Of a stretch of DNA of 64,000 nt, positions 21,815 through 32,289 are shown one piece after another. The notes under the pieces were generated by a model. The model saw only the letters and a program-made list of their open reading frames with translations, searched no databases and was not told where the DNA came from. The stretch's first letter is position 1. The number at the start of each line of letters is the position of its first letter. Made by a program: the position numbers and the translations under genes. The stretch comes from Diploptera punctata. Its lineage: Eukaryota; Arthropoda; Insecta; Blattodea; Blaberidae. The DNA is taken from the NCBI GenBank assembly GCA_030220185.1, contig JASPKZ010001237.1, forward strand, positions 77,501 through 141,500, given 5' to 3'.

Positions 21815-21913
21815 TATAATAACAAAATTCATTCATTTGTAATCATGTCTGAAGAAGGTACTAAGTACCGAAACAGCCGTTACGAATTCATATTGTAATA
21901 AATATGAAAATCT

Positions 21914-22355
21914 TATAAAACTTTAAGTTTTACATTAATTTAATTCAATGATACATTATTAGTCTACAAAAGCCAGAATACAATCGTTGTGTTTCAGAAT
22001 TACGGCGTATGACATCAAGTCTACGTCGCAAGTAATTTAGTTTCTTTCTACAATATACTTAGTTGATTCGTGTACGTTGTGGCGTTCAACTATCATGCAG
22101 TGAATAAAGAGGGAAGTGCTGCATAGTCAAGCTACGAAAATTATATACAATGTGATTAACTTTCTTAAAGTAAAAATATAAAATTAATTTCGCGTATAGA
22201 GGTCCATTATTTATGTTTTGAGGGTTGTATGCTTAAGTCTGGCTGTATGTTTTCCCGCTCGCTACACTAACAGCGCCCTTCTATTCTATTCCGACCTTTG
22301 TAGAATAACACTAATTTTGAATAATAAGTTGAATCTGGTCCATCTTTGACATATT
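21914..22355. other. Unassigned sequence
   Basis: No feature recognised. Confidence 0.4.
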
Positions 22356-22730
22356 TCATATACTGTCCATATCATCGTCAGTTTGTCCAGACTGTTGAAT
22401 TTTATGTTGTCGGTCATGAATGTCGACTCCCACTTCATAATTTGATTGATAGAAGAACTTGTAAATCAAACATTTTTCCCCGGGCATTTCAAATTTCATA
22501 ATCCTATTTTTATTCTTCTGGATGAAGATCTCACCCAAACGGTTAGTTCTTTGGTGTTTTCTATTTTCAAAAATAATTTAGTGTTTACATTGATTTTATA
22601 TTTTTCTGACCAGACGTGGCCAGCAACTGCAGATTTTTTATACTTCTCGATTTGTCTTACTTTTCTCAGAAGAACCTCAATGTATTTCATATTGTAATTT
22701 ATTACTAATTTTGAAGTTTCTCTCTCATGA
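22356..22730 (-). pseudogene. Possible GIY-YIG-type endonuclease tail of a retroelement
   Basis: Two overlapping minus frames, 22496-22690 and 22356-22538. LLRKVRQIEKYKKSAVAGHV followed by WSEKYKIN resembles the KKSAVAEHxxxxGHxI segment of GIY-YIG domains at the C-terminus of Penelope-like elements. The second frame continues MKFEMPGEKCLIYKFFYQSN and DIHDRQHKIQQSGQTDDDMD. The catalytic GIY...YIG strand is not seen. Judged from motif memory only; it could be another retroelement or a decayed host gene. Confidence 0.35.
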
Positions 22731-22854
22731 TTATTGACGTAAGCAAGATTTCTTGTTCGCTTTCTATGTTACATACTTTGTGTTCACTAATTATGAAGTC
22801 ACGGCCTCCAGATCAATGAAACAAGAATTGCCACGATAGTGTTTGCTACGCACA

Positions 22855-23950
22855 TTTTTAAGAATCATCATCGTCGTCATATTTGGCGTAACAACCCAGG
22901 TCGAGTCACAGCCTCTCTAAAAACTCACCTTCAGACCTATCAATTCCTGGCGACCGTCCACCAATTTCGAATTTTAAGTCTTCGGATATCTTCCAAAACT
23001 GCATCCATTCACCTAGCTTTAGGTCTTCCGACATTTCTTCTTCCAACTGGAGGTCCATCATTATTTTTTAACCGTTTCACTATTATGCATTCTGTGAATA
23101 TGTCCAGCCAATTTCAATCTAGCTATTTTAATTTCTGCAACAATGTCTGGTGATTTATACAAGTGATATAATTCCTCATTATATCGTATTCACCATCTCC
23201 GCTTTGCTGAATGGGTCCAGATATTCTTCTCAGAATTTTCCTTTCACAAAACACAATGGTGTTTTCATTCGAGACACATATAGGCCCCTATCATTTCCAT
23301 ACGTTAGCACAGGCTTTATCAATATATTATATAATCTATATTAAAAGTAAAATATTTTAATTAAAAAATATCATTCCATACTAACATTTATTGGCATTTT
23401 GAATTTCTCTTATTTTCTCTTTAATCTCATTAGTGTCGATAATTTGGGTCCTAAGATATATGAAACTTTCAACGTTTTTCGAATTCAAAATTCTCTACTT
23501 GTATTTATTGTTCCTTTGTCTTACTATTTTATTATAGATCAAATGTCCACCGCAGTGGTCTCGAGGTATCGTGATACCTTGTCACGCAGTGGACCCAAAT
23601 TTGATTCCCGGTCGGGACAAGCTTCCTAGGTGAGATTATTTCGGAGTTTTTCCTCACCTGTAAGACGAATGTCATGAAACTTTGAGGCCCAAACAGTCCC
23701 CGAATACCATCTGGCCATCATTATCATCCACGGCGTGGAAAGCAACGGGAAGCTACCACACCTATGAACCAGTAAAGCTGCAAAGCATAGCTATGATTGC
23801 ATTGAAAGACCAGCCGTAGGGCAGAACCCTGTAAAGAAACGTATACTATATTTAATCTTTTCTTAATTTATCTGGAGACCGATTTAATTTGCTGCTTTAT
23901 TTAACGCTTTAAATATTTTCCTTATATCATTTTCGGACCTGCTTTAAGAA
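22855..23950 (-). pseudogene. LINE H, reverse-transcriptase C-terminal half
   Basis: From the right: ENDIRKIFKALNKAAN and IGLQIN (about 23870-23945). An inserted SINE C (23542-23840) follows, then VSRMKTPLCFVKGKF, DGEYDITRNYI, NWLDIFTECIIVKRLKNND and GPPVGRRNVGRPKAR near 23020-23060. It ends near 22870 in the RNWWTVARN words. Many stops and frameshifts. It is distinct from LINE A in sequence but has the same domain order. Confidence 0.7.
23542..23840 (+). mobile_element. SINE C inside LINE H, tail type i
   Basis: tRNA head CCACCGCAGTGGTCTCGAGG and B-box-like TTGATTCCCGG. Core TTTTTCCTCACCTGTAAGAC, AATGTCATGAAACTTTGAGG and CCATCTGGCCATCATTATC. The type i tail is GCAAAGCATAGCTATGATTG, CATTGAAAGACCAGCCGTAG, GGCAGAACCC. 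It splits the LINE H remnant, so it is younger than it. Confidence 0.8.
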
Positions 23951-25015
23951 TCTAAATTATGTTCTCTAAAAATGTGTAATCGCTTTTCTATTGACTCTTG
24001 GTATATACAAAGTACCATAGCAACGGGAGAGGCTCGACACGCACCCTTTAAAAAAGTTTCCTCGTAAGTCATTCTCGCTCGTGTTCACCACTTGTTTTGC
24101 CTGCAACATCCGACTTTTAATGTTATGTTTTCATTTAATTTGCAAAGAAGCTTCTTCTGCTTCGTACAACAACAAAGGGCTCTGAGGGGCCCGGGGCAGG
24201 GCCCCACCTCACGCAGTTTAACGTTTCTCTTTATATTTTCTGGGTACTTGGAGTTAGGAAGATGTATCCTTATGGGCAAATAGCTTCTCTCATCTTTTTC
24301 TCATTAAAGTCTACTGTAAACTTAAATACAAGGAATACAGTGCGTGGACTTTTCTATAGGTCAAGAGATCAAATGCATATAAATCGCTCTCACTTTCTCG
24401 CACAATAACATCTTCTTTCGAAACAAATTTCCAATTTCCATTACAATTACCTTTAATTTCCTTTGAAATCCAACTTCAACTTTCTTATCTCAAGTATTAA
24501 CAGGACTATGTGATGCCAAATATTCAGATAACAGTATTAATTACACCCCTATTTGCGTTTGTTTTGTATCCTTGCAATTAAAAGTTTCATTAATAATTCT
24601 AAATTAGAAATCCTTCTAAGGACATTAAATTCGTGTGTACACTTGAATTAATGTGTCAATCTTAAAAATAACTATTCATGTAACTATTTCTCCTAAGGTT
24701 AGGTATTATACAGAGATATTGGTTGAATGCTATATCATTCATTCGTACTCTATTTCAATTCAGTATTCCGTAAATGTTATACACTAATATCAAAACTTGA
24801 TATCATTGTTGTATAAATCTTACAGAATTTTTGAACACGTAGAGAGCAGGAAGGAATCAAATGACTTGTTAAAAACTCAGTTATGCTCTTATATGTTCAC
24901 GTTAAAAATATCACCATACAGAGTTCAGAACATCGTAATTACCGGCTAAATGCATCTTGTTTGCAGAATTTTACAATTTTTGATTACAGTCTATGAAGTG
25001 ATCCCAGAACAGGTC
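23951..25015. other. Unassigned sequence with a GC-rich patch
   Basis: 1 kb without a recognised feature. Around 24186-24206 GGGGCCCGGGGCAGGGCCCC is a near-palindrome inside paired 63-64-codon frames on both strands. No motif is seen in either frame. Confidence 0.4.
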
Positions 25016-25292
25016 CGGAGGCCCTTGGGGTAGTAGGAGGTTAAGGCTCCCACTTTTTCTAGACAATCGGCACTTTATGCCAGCCGGGTTGTCAGCCCTG
25101 CATGACGGCCGCCTTTACTCCCAGAACAAGCGTCTGGTACTCATTTCCGTTAGAGGATGAGTCGACCCCAGGGCCATAGTGCCGCCAGAGGGTTTGTGTC
25201 AGTTTAAAAATCCTGACCCCAACGGGACTTGAACCCTCGACCCTCCGGCTTGTAGCTCAGTGCCTTAACCACTACGCTACGGCGTACCCCAT
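25016..25292 (-). mobile_element. SINE B, minus strand
   Basis: Head at the right: complement of CGCCGTAGCGTAGTGGTTAA, B box GGTTCAAGTCC. The body is complete to GGGCCTCCGGACC at the left. Close to the 18514 copy. Confidence 0.85.
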
Positions 25293-25374
25293 GATTATAG
25301 TCTATGAACAAAAATATATTATGAAATTTTATGTCAGGAATTTAAAAACAAATGAAGGCTATTCAATCTTGTCC

Positions 25375-25545
25375 GTCGCCATGGCTTAGTCGGTAGAGTC
25401 CCTACCTTCCACTCCGGCGACCCGGGTTCGATTCCCGGCGGAATAGGGGATTTTTAATCTCCACCTTGGGTCTGGGTGTGATTCTTGTACTTGTGTCTAT
25501 ATTAGAGAATAACATAAAGTTAACAAAAAAAAAAAAAAAAAAACA
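25375..25545 (+). mobile_element. SINE E, complete with poly(A) tail
   Basis: Short tRNA-derived SINE. A box TGGCTTAGTCGGTAGAG at 25383-25399, perfect B box GGGTTCGATTCCC at 25424-25436, GATTTTTAATCTCCACC, a 60-bp body and a 19-bp poly(A) run at 25525-25543. Both Pol III boxes are intact and the A tail is pure, so this may be a young copy. No clear TSD seen. Confidence 0.75.
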
Positions 25546-25707
25546 AGAAGGAAAACAATGTAAAAGAAAAGTGGAGAAAAATCAGAATGTCGCACTTCAA
25601 TGTTAGTTGTTACGTTGGTTACTTTAATTTATATCGAGTTTGGCTTGTGAAATGCATTGTGAGTTTAAATGTTTTACCTTGGGCGAATGTATGCATTACA
25701 GGAACTC

Positions 25708-26196
25708 TTGTCGTCCCAACTCCTTTTAAAAAACGCTGAACTTAAAATATATAGGCTAATACAGTTATTGTCCCAGTTTGTACTATATGAACTCTTAATT
25801 TAAGGGAGGAAACGAAACTACGAGTATTTGAGAATAAAGTTCTTAGGGGAAAAACATGACCTAAGAGAGGTGAACGGACAGGTGAATAGAGAATACTACA
25901 TTACAGTGAGCTACATGGTCTTTATAGGAAGCCAGATGTAATAAGAGTGCGATTTGGAGGACATATGGCAAGAATGGTGAATGCAACAGGTGCATGGAAG
26001 CATCTAGTAAGAAAACCAGAGGGAAAACGCCCAGTTGGTAGACCAAGAATGAAGTGGGAGAATAACATTAACCATGATTTGAGAAAGTAGTTTTACATGG
26101 GATGATTGGAAAACATTAGCTCAGGATAGGGATGAATGGAGAGCTTATGTCCGCGTAGTCATGACTCAGGGGTTCGATAGTGCCATGGAGCTAGTA
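25708..26196 (+). pseudogene. LINE A, 3' end, diverged
   Basis: Family blocks in order: CCAACTCCTTTTAAAAAACG, TACGAGTATTTGAGAATAAA, CAGGTGAATAGAGAATACTA, GGACATATGGCAAGAATGG, GGAAAACGCCCAGTTGGTAG and GTTCGATAGTGCCATGGAG. A stop replaces the residue after NHDLRK. No open frame longer than about 60 codons remains on the coding strand. Confidence 0.8.
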
Positions 26197-26709
26197 TGTG
26201 TGTTAAGGATAAGAAAAAATCCCTTAATGGTCCTTCTAGGGACTTATTTAAACTTCCCTCTTAGACCAGATAAATATGTTTGAGCGATATGTATTTTTGA
26301 CTTGTTTATAGTTGTGATTAATATGATGGCATGAAAGTCGTGTTCAGGGGGAACGTTTCAGGAATTAGAAAGGGTTTTTACATGGGGAGGTTTGGGAGGA
26401 AGCCGAGAATAAAGCTGTAATTTACTTTGTGTTTTTGGTAATTTGGAATTAATTGTTATGCTATATATTGAGACGGAGAGGTACCGGTATTTATTTATTT
26501 TTTGCTTCATTTGTTTTATTTGTTACACATTTTTAAATTTTTTAAAAACGTTGTGAGTGCAGTTTGGGTTTGTGGAAATGTCCTTGAGATACTCATGTGT
26601 ACTGATGTTTTTTTTTAATGTATGTATGTTTCCAGTAAGTTCGAGTAGGGGTCATGTTTAATATCTGTGTACAATTGTGCATTTCTGTAGTATCTCCTCG
26701 GTCTGTAAA
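26197..26709. other. Unassigned sequence
   Basis: No feature recognised. Confidence 0.4.
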
Positions 26710-26930
26710 TGAAAAGTCCTCCGGGAGGGACTTTAGGCCGTGGGTCCCGAGTCTGAAAATTTTCAGGCTCGTAAAATAAACTTATGCATGAAAAAAAGAG
26801 GCCTCTAAGCAAAATTTGCTAACCATCATCATCCAAGTAATACCTTATTTGCCTACTAGATGTAACATTGTGTCGGAATGCTCACGACTTATCATTTATG
26901 ATATATGTAGGGAAATAAGCATAATTATAT
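26710..26930 (+). mobile_element. SINE D, body without tRNA head
   Basis: AAGTCCTCCGGGAGGGACTT at 26723-26742, GTGGGTCCCGAGTCTGAAAA, TTTTCAGGCTCGTAAAATAA, TTGCCTACTAGATGTAACAT and GGAATGCTCACGAC. It starts inside the body, so it is 5' truncated. Confidence 0.75.
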
Positions 26931-27051
26931 TAGCTTGGTCTGGAAACTCCTAACAAACGAGAGGCTAAAGGGCCATGAAGGCAATAAGTAAGTATGTGTT
27001 GGTTATTATGAGAGAGACGTGTAAAACGGAATAGGAATGCTTGTGTTTATC

Positions 27052-27755
27052 ATAAGTAATGCCACGAGTGATATCCAATTTATCTAGAGAATTTGGAAAT
27101 CAAGAGTGGCATTTGTTAGGACTATTTAACGAATAAAATTAAGCTGTTTACTCACAAATCATTATTTAACCATAGTTATTTTAAAATATTTATATATTTA
27201 ATGTAAACGGCGATGTTTGAAAACAAATGAGAAACGATAGGTACGCTTCATCTCCTTCTTTTGTTTATCACTGCAACCAGATCATACTATTTATTGCCAA
27301 AAGAACGCAATATTATAAGAATGCTCTCTAGTGGAGAAAAAATGAAACACATCAAACTGTACATTCATTCATTTCTGATGTTGTATGATGTAAATATGAC
27401 AATTATATTTTTCTGGATTGTTACCTGGGAAAAAATACATTTAAGAAAGTGCAAACAGTGGTTTCTTTTTTTGGTGGTATAATCAATTGCTACAAATGTT
27501 TTTATATTAACTCCCGCATGCGGCATGTGTTGACATTCATGCACTATATATGCGATCTGGTAGCCGTATTTCTCGCAGGCCCAGTCACTGCAAAATAATG
27601 GTCAGACCTGTTCAGAATATTAAAAAGGAGGAGCTTTCTTTAATATGGTAATTATAACACTGATAAATATTTCGTGAAACACGACTCTGATTGGTTGTAA
27701 AACAGAAATCATTGAAAAGTGATTGAGTCCCATTTGGGGTATGAGTTAAATAGTC
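27052..27755 (-). mobile_element. HINE-like element, copy c
   Basis: Short-form hairpin CCAATTTATCTAGAGAATTTGG near 27074. Subterminal GGACTATTTAACG and far end GAGTTAAATAGTC. Contains the 73-codon plus frame 27261-27482, which is largely shared with copy g. I think this reflects recent common origin rather than coding. Confidence 0.7.
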
Positions 27756-28113
27756 TACGATATTTATTATCACGGAATTTCGGATAATATAGAATCCGTA
27801 AGCAACCAATAGGGTGACAAATTTGAGAAGGTGCAATAAGTAGCGGCTCCTGGTTCAGAAAATCAACTATAACGCATGGGGGATCCGTCAGTATAACTAA
27901 TATAACCCTATACTGGCAGGAAGATTGGCCACCTCTACAGAATGAGTCTAAATTCCCCTTACAGAGTTTGACGACTTATAGAGGGGACCAAGACAATCAA
28001 AATTAAACATTGGAACTCATGTCCGGAAATGTATATTTTTTCCGTTACACACAAAATACCACTACAACACATATTGCTCTTTCCGACTCCTGCTGCCTGT
28101 CGTCTGGAACCAC

Positions 28114-28551
28114 CTACAAGATGGGCTCAATGTCACGACCACTGACTTCAATACAGATGCAGTATTTCCGTACCATGTTCTCGTACACATGATCACTAAT
28201 CAATCCCTGGTCCTCCCAACATCCGCCGCAACCATAACTCGTGCCAATAGGTCTTCCTCGGATTCTACAGGGGAATCGTAAATTAAGGTTTTCTTGTGAC
28301 TTCACAGGTAGAAGTCTAGCGGGGTCAAGTCGGGAGAACGTGCACACCAAGCAATCGGACCTGCCATTGTACCGAGCTTCACCGTACAATAACATCGTGT
28401 CTGCGTACTCTGCAAATACCATGGATAAACAGCAACCACAGTACCTATGAAGTACGTATATCTCGTACTGTCGTGAAGGATTATTACTGCACTGTTCTAG
28501 TACAAACGTCTCTGGGCGGAACAAAAACTCAACTGAATAGCAAGTAAACAA
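28114..28551 (-). pseudogene. Transposase remnant, copy 2
   Basis: 145-codon minus frame. It passes through FAEYADTMLLYGEARYNGR (N-terminal helix) straight into an out-of-frame version of the AWPARSPDLTPLDxYL region. It regains frame at SDHVYENMVRKYCICIEVSG, with a stop near 28114. The central catalytic core is absent. The N-terminal extension before FAEYAD is not family sequence. Confidence 0.75.
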
Positions 28552-28561
28552 ACTTTTTTTA

Positions 28562-28973
28562 GTAGTAGTAGTAGTAGTAGGACTTTATTAGACAAATAGT
28601 AAGATATTTACAATATTATTTACAAATATGGGTCGCACGGGCAGTAAGCCGTACGTGCTGTTGACAGTCCGTTACAATAAAATAATAATTGGTACTAGTG
28701 TGAAGAAAAATAAACAAAAAAAGCAATAACATGACAATTACATAAAGAAAACACAATAATATTACAATTAAATAATAACACAATAGCATTATACACTAAA
28801 AAAACACAATAATATTACAATTAAATAATAACACAATAGCATTATACACTAATATATATATATATATATATATAGTAGTAGGACTTTATTAGACAAAAAG
28901 TAAGATATTTACAATATTATTTACAAATATGGGTCGCACAGGCAGTAAGCCGTACGTGCTGTTGACAGTTGCA
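28562..28973. mobile_element. Direct-repeat element (unclassified)
   Basis: Two 97-bp direct repeats (about 28571-28666 and 28873-28970). Each runs from GTAGTAGTAGGACTTTATTA through GTAAGATATTTACAATATTA and GGGTCGCACGGGCAGTAAGC to GTGCTGTTGACAGT. They enclose about 205 bp. Inside, a 51-bp unit (AACACAATAATATTACAATT...) is tandemly doubled. (AGT)n precedes the left copy and (TA)n the right. The ends are not TG...CA, so an LTR is unlikely. A partial duplication of a retroposon 3' end is possible. Confidence 0.6.
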
Positions 28974-29250
28974 GTGAATACGGAATATCAGGTGAGAAGT
29001 GAATGACGTATGGGCTGTCCTAGTGAGTGGCGCCGAAAAGAAAAAAAGTCTATGGCAATTTTAGTGTAGCGGAAAATCAGTACGTTTCCGGACACGAGTT
29101 CCTATGCTAAACTTAACTGTCTTAGTCCCTACTACAAGTTCTCAAACTCTGTAAGGGGAATTTGGATTCACCCTGTATAAGTGGCATAAATGTAAATGAG
29201 GCCTGCAGTCGCCTGGTAGGCCAAAGTCTTCTAGGCCTGTCGCGCCATAA

Positions 29251-29795
29251 TGGTAGTTTATTCAACCTATACATTATTTACAAAAGCGTTTTAAATGTCA
29301 CAAATTACATGTTTTACCATTTCTTTATGGAGTTGAAACAAAATATGGGTTAGTATAGTGCTGGTATATACATATGCACGTTAGAACGAACCACAGATTA
29401 AAAACTCCGGCTTATTTCGATTAAATGGGGCCTGTCGAGCTGCCAATATGTTTTTCCAGCTATTAAGACTTTAATTATAGCCCATATAGAGTATATTCAG
29501 CACTTCATGGTAAATGGGTGATTATTTTGTTAGCTTTTTAAGAAAGAGGTGTTTAAATTCATTACTACTAGTAACTCTTACCAGACGCTATGCATATTAC
29601 TCTCCACCTTTTAACACATCAGGAATCAAACTCAATTAAAAATCCGCTCGACCGCTTACAAACTCTTGCGACCTAATGTTCCCCTATGTTTGCAATCTTG
29701 CTCTACCCACAATTATCTTTGCACTGAATGTAATTTCCATACTGTTCATATTCCTCGGTTCACTAAAATCACTTAACCAAATTAATAATAGGCCC

Positions 29796-29796
<1 letters not shown>
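29251..29796. other. Unassigned sequence
   Basis: No feature recognised beyond AT-rich text. Confidence 0.4.

Positions 29797-29850
<54 letters not shown>
29797..29850. repeat. (TAA)n microsatellite
   Basis: About 17 units, then degenerating into AACAATAATAGCAAC. It precedes the (TAAG) tail of LINE A. Confidence 0.92.
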
Positions 29851-29852
<2 letters not shown>

Positions 29853-29872
29853 TAATAGCAACAGCAATAACA

Positions 29873-30750
29873 CTTACTTACTTACTCACTGGCACTATCG
29901 AACCCGAAAGTTCATGGCCGCGCGACATAAGCTCTCCATACATCCCTATCCTGAGTCAATGCTTTCCAATCATTCCCTGTATAATCTGCTTCCCTCAAAT
30001 CATAGTTAATGTTGTTCTCCCACCTCATTCTTGGCCTACCAACTGGGCGTTTTCCCTCTGGCTTTCCTACAAGAAGCTTCCATGCACGTCTTTCATTCCC
30101 ATACGCGCAACATGTCCCGCCCATCGCAGTCCAACGAGACATAACTGTTTTCTTATTTATATTGGCTTCCTATAAAACACATTTAGTTCATTGTTAGGTA
30201 GTCTTCTCCTTTCACCTGTCCAGTTCATCTCTCTTTGGTCCAAAAATTTTCCTAAGAAACTTTATTCTCAAATTACTCGTAATCCCCTTTCCTCCCTTAA
30301 AGTAAGAGTCCATGTTTCGCACCCATATAATATAACTGGTAGAATAATAGTTTTATATATTTTCAGCTTAACGTTTTTTGAAAGGAGTTGGGACATCAAA
30401 AGTCTCTGCAATGCATAATAGCATGCATTTCCAGAATTGAGCCTATGTTTAATTTCTTTGTGCATCTCATTCCTATTTGTGATTATTGTTCCTAGGTATT
30501 TGAATTCAGCCACTTCCTCAAAATTTCCCTCATTTTTCATTAGCTGTCCATTTCCATTATATACTGAATTTCTACGTGTGACCATATATTTAGTTTACTG
30601 ATATTTACTTCCAGTCCTAATTTCTTAGTGTTACTCAATAGTGTGTGCGTGTTGGCCTTTAGTTTCTCCTCGCTATCGGCCAGTAGTACTACATCATCAG
30701 CATAAACTAACAGCTTATTAATACCATTGAGAATGAGGAAGGCTTGCAAC
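29873..30750 (-). pseudogene. LINE A, 3' half with intact YADD box
   Basis: From the right: LNGINKLLVYADDVVLLADS and EEKLKANTHTLLSNTKKLGL, then EVNIS (69-codon frame 30540-30749). Next NEGNFEEVAEFKYLGTIITN, then LLSKNVKLKIYKTIILPVIL and YGCETWTLTLREER (frame 30268-30585). After frameshifts, GNERRAWKLLVGKPEGKRPV and the (TAAG)n tail at 29873-29884. The catalytic YADD is intact but several frameshifts break the protein. The 5' end at 30750 joins an inverted piece of the same element. Confidence 0.88.
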
Positions 30751-30797
30751 TCAATGGTATTAATAAGCTGTTAGTTTATGCTAATGATGTAGTAGTA
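30750..30797 (+). mobile_element. Inverted 5' piece of LINE A
   Basis: TCAATGGTATTAATAAGCTG at 30751-30770 continues to a YANDVVV version of the YADD region. It is the reverse complement of sequence 30-70 bp away in the adjacent copy. This is the signature expected of twin-primed reverse transcription with a short duplication at the joint. Confidence 0.75.
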
Positions 30798-31186
30798 ATA
30801 TTATTAATAATAATAATAATAGTTTTATTTTACCCTGGCAGAGTTAAGGCCTTAAGTCCTTGTCTGTCACTCAACCAGATTTTAAAAAATATAAAAAAAA
30901 TAGGATTACATCTAAATTACAATATACAGTACATGAACGATTACATGTTAATGCAATACAATTAGTATTTATAATGTATTTTGATTTACTCTAGTATTAA
31001 CGAATTAAATATATAGTATGTACAAGATATATAAAAAAATTCTGGAAGAGATAAATTTAGAAATAGTGAAATTAAACAAAAGATGGAATGTTGAGACTTC
31101 GGTTGTGGATTTCATAAAAACAAATGGTACGAGAATCAACACTTTTAAAATTCATATTAAAGCACAGTTGAGGCTATGTAATAATA
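30798..31186. repeat. (TAA)n followed by an unclassified dispersed repeat
   Basis: TAATAATAATAATAATAG then TTTTATTTTACCCTGGCAGA, GTTAAGGCCTTAAGTCC and CACTCAACCAG. I recall similar text from insect genomes but cannot name the family. The 71-codon frame at 31018-31233 runs into the foldback and is not convincing. Confidence 0.4.
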
Positions 31187-31411
31187 TATTTAATATAAAA
31201 TTGGTACCTGGTAAGTCAGTCGTCCTCAACTAAATTATTAAACTTTAAGTAATTCCAATACGGAGACCTTTCAAAAACAATGTTTCATCTTCTGTTAAAA
31301 TGCAGAAGATGAAACATTGTTTCTGAATGACCTCCATATTGGAATTACTTAAAGTTTAATAATTTAGTTGAGGACGACTGACTTACCAGGTACCAATTTT
31401 ATATTAAATAT
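31187..31411. mobile_element. Foldback element, GTCGTCCTC family, member 2 (near-perfect)
   Basis: Almost perfect palindrome. The left arm is TTAATATAAAATTGGTACC, AAGTCAGTCGTCCTCAACT, AATTATTAAACTTTAAGT, AATTCCAATACGG and ATGTTTCATCTTCTG. The loop is a few bases near 31295-31300, and the right arm is its complement. The central arms are GAAACA-rich. Least diverged member, so probably the youngest. Confidence 0.88.
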
Positions 31412-31672
31412 CTTAAAAATGGCAAAGTCATGTAAAAAGAATGGCAGAAGACAGATTCCCAAGAAGAATGCTAGAATGGGTGCCGCTTGGTAGAAGAAGA
31501 GGACGGCAAAAAATAACGCGGGTTGAGAGTGTTTTGAGCAGCATGAAAGAAAAAGGGTTGGACGATGGTGATTGGAATCACAGAGAGATGTGGAAGAAAA
31601 TGACAGTAAATTAATTGGGTGCAGGAAGATGTCGTGAAACATTTTGAAACCTGCTAAATAAATAAATATTTT
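31412..31672 (+). pseudogene. LINE D, C-terminal end
   Basis: Plus strand: RMAEDRFPRRMLEWVPLGRR, RRGRQKITRVESVLSSMKEK, GLDDGDWNHREMWKKMTVN, stop at about 31613. The 3' UTR is AGGAAGATGTCGTGAAACAT with an (AAAT)n tail. It abuts the foldback and is 5' truncated there. Confidence 0.75.
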
Positions 31673-31714
31673 TATTTTCGTGTCAACTATATATTATGTA
31701 GCCTATTTCTATTA

Positions 31715-31862
31715 GAGGGAATTGTAAATCTGATTAAGAACAGAGGACTTCAGGATGGTGACTGGAAGGATAGAGATGAATGGAGGAAGAGAATAAAAAA
31801 CTTAGTATTGGGCACAGAAAGATGTTGTATACATTTTAAACTTGTTAAATAAATAAATTATT
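31715..31862 (+). pseudogene. LINE D, second C-terminal fragment
   Basis: NLIKNRGLQDGDWKDRDEWR, KRIKNLVLGTERCCIHFK, then stop and (TAAA)n. Matches the last 45 residues of the preceding copy (DDGDW.HR.MW) in the same orientation. Confidence 0.7.
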
Positions 31863-32289
31863 AATTAAGTTGTAGATAATTTATAATTATTATATGTACA
31901 ATCAAACATGGTAAAGTGAAAGAAAGGATCTTACGATCTTAAATCCATCATGTAAAATAGATATATGAACAAATATATAAAAATAAGAGCCAAAATCACA
32001 TTTTGTAATATTTATTTGTCAGTTTTTTAATACACTAAGCACGTAACAGAGTTACAATTGCATAATTAAAATCAGTAAAAACCGAACGACTTAATATTGT
32101 AATATGTTATTCTGGTAAGTGACCTGATGAATGATATATACTGTACGTAGGCTATATAGAGTATATGATAGAGAGTTTAAAATCCTCTCTCGACGGATCG
32201 TGTCCCTGTAAAACTCGGGAATAAAGTTGCATACAAAGATAGAAGTTAAAATAAGGCAGAGAGAATTAGAGGGAAAGAGAAAGATTATC
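31863..32289. other. Unassigned sequence
   Basis: No feature recognised. ATTAATTAAGTTGTAGATAA near 31858 resembles 38884-38905 next to LINE B, a possible unnamed repeat. Confidence 0.4.

Larger units (their letters stand above)
20000..21913. mobile_element. Foldback element split by a DNA transposon
   Basis: With 20321-21814 removed, the two sides form a long inverted repeat. The left arm has GCTGTTTCGGTACTTTGTAC, CTTCTTCAGACATGATTAC, ACTCCAGTATATGCATAAC and TAATAAACAATCTC. The right arm has the complements, ending GTACTAAGTACCGAAACAGC. The centre is near AAATTCCCAACTAGGTTTAA at 20208. The rebuilt foldback is about 420 bp and non-coding. Arm divergence suggests it is older than the insertion. 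Confidence 0.75.
27938..29175 (-). mobile_element. Internally deleted Tc1/mariner-type transposon, copy 2
   Basis: TIRs CAGAATGAGTCTAAATTCC from 27938 and the complement of CAGGGTGAATCCAAATTCC up to 29175, with TA on both sides. The arms match those of the element at 3209-4521. The transposase remnant (28114-28551) has the same central deletion. A direct-repeat element (28562-28973) is inserted in the right half. Confidence 0.85.
27829..29250 (+). mobile_element. SINE A body split by a DNA transposon
   Basis: 27829-27937 carries AAGTAGCGGCTCCTGGTTCA, ACTATAACGCATGGGGGATC and GGCCACCTCTA. 29176-29250 resumes with the SINE A end GCCAAAGTCTTCTAGGCCTG. The intervening element is flanked by TA. 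The tRNA head is missing. Confidence 0.75.

Noticed and set aside
27261..27482. 73-codon frame conserved between HINE-like copies c and g (43140-43361)
   Set aside because: The other seven copies have stops and indels here, and changes are not concentrated at third positions as far as I can see; shared recent ancestry explains the match.
28562..28973. LTR retrotransposon
   Set aside because: The direct repeats lack TG...CA ends, and there is no primer-binding site, polypurine tract or coding region.
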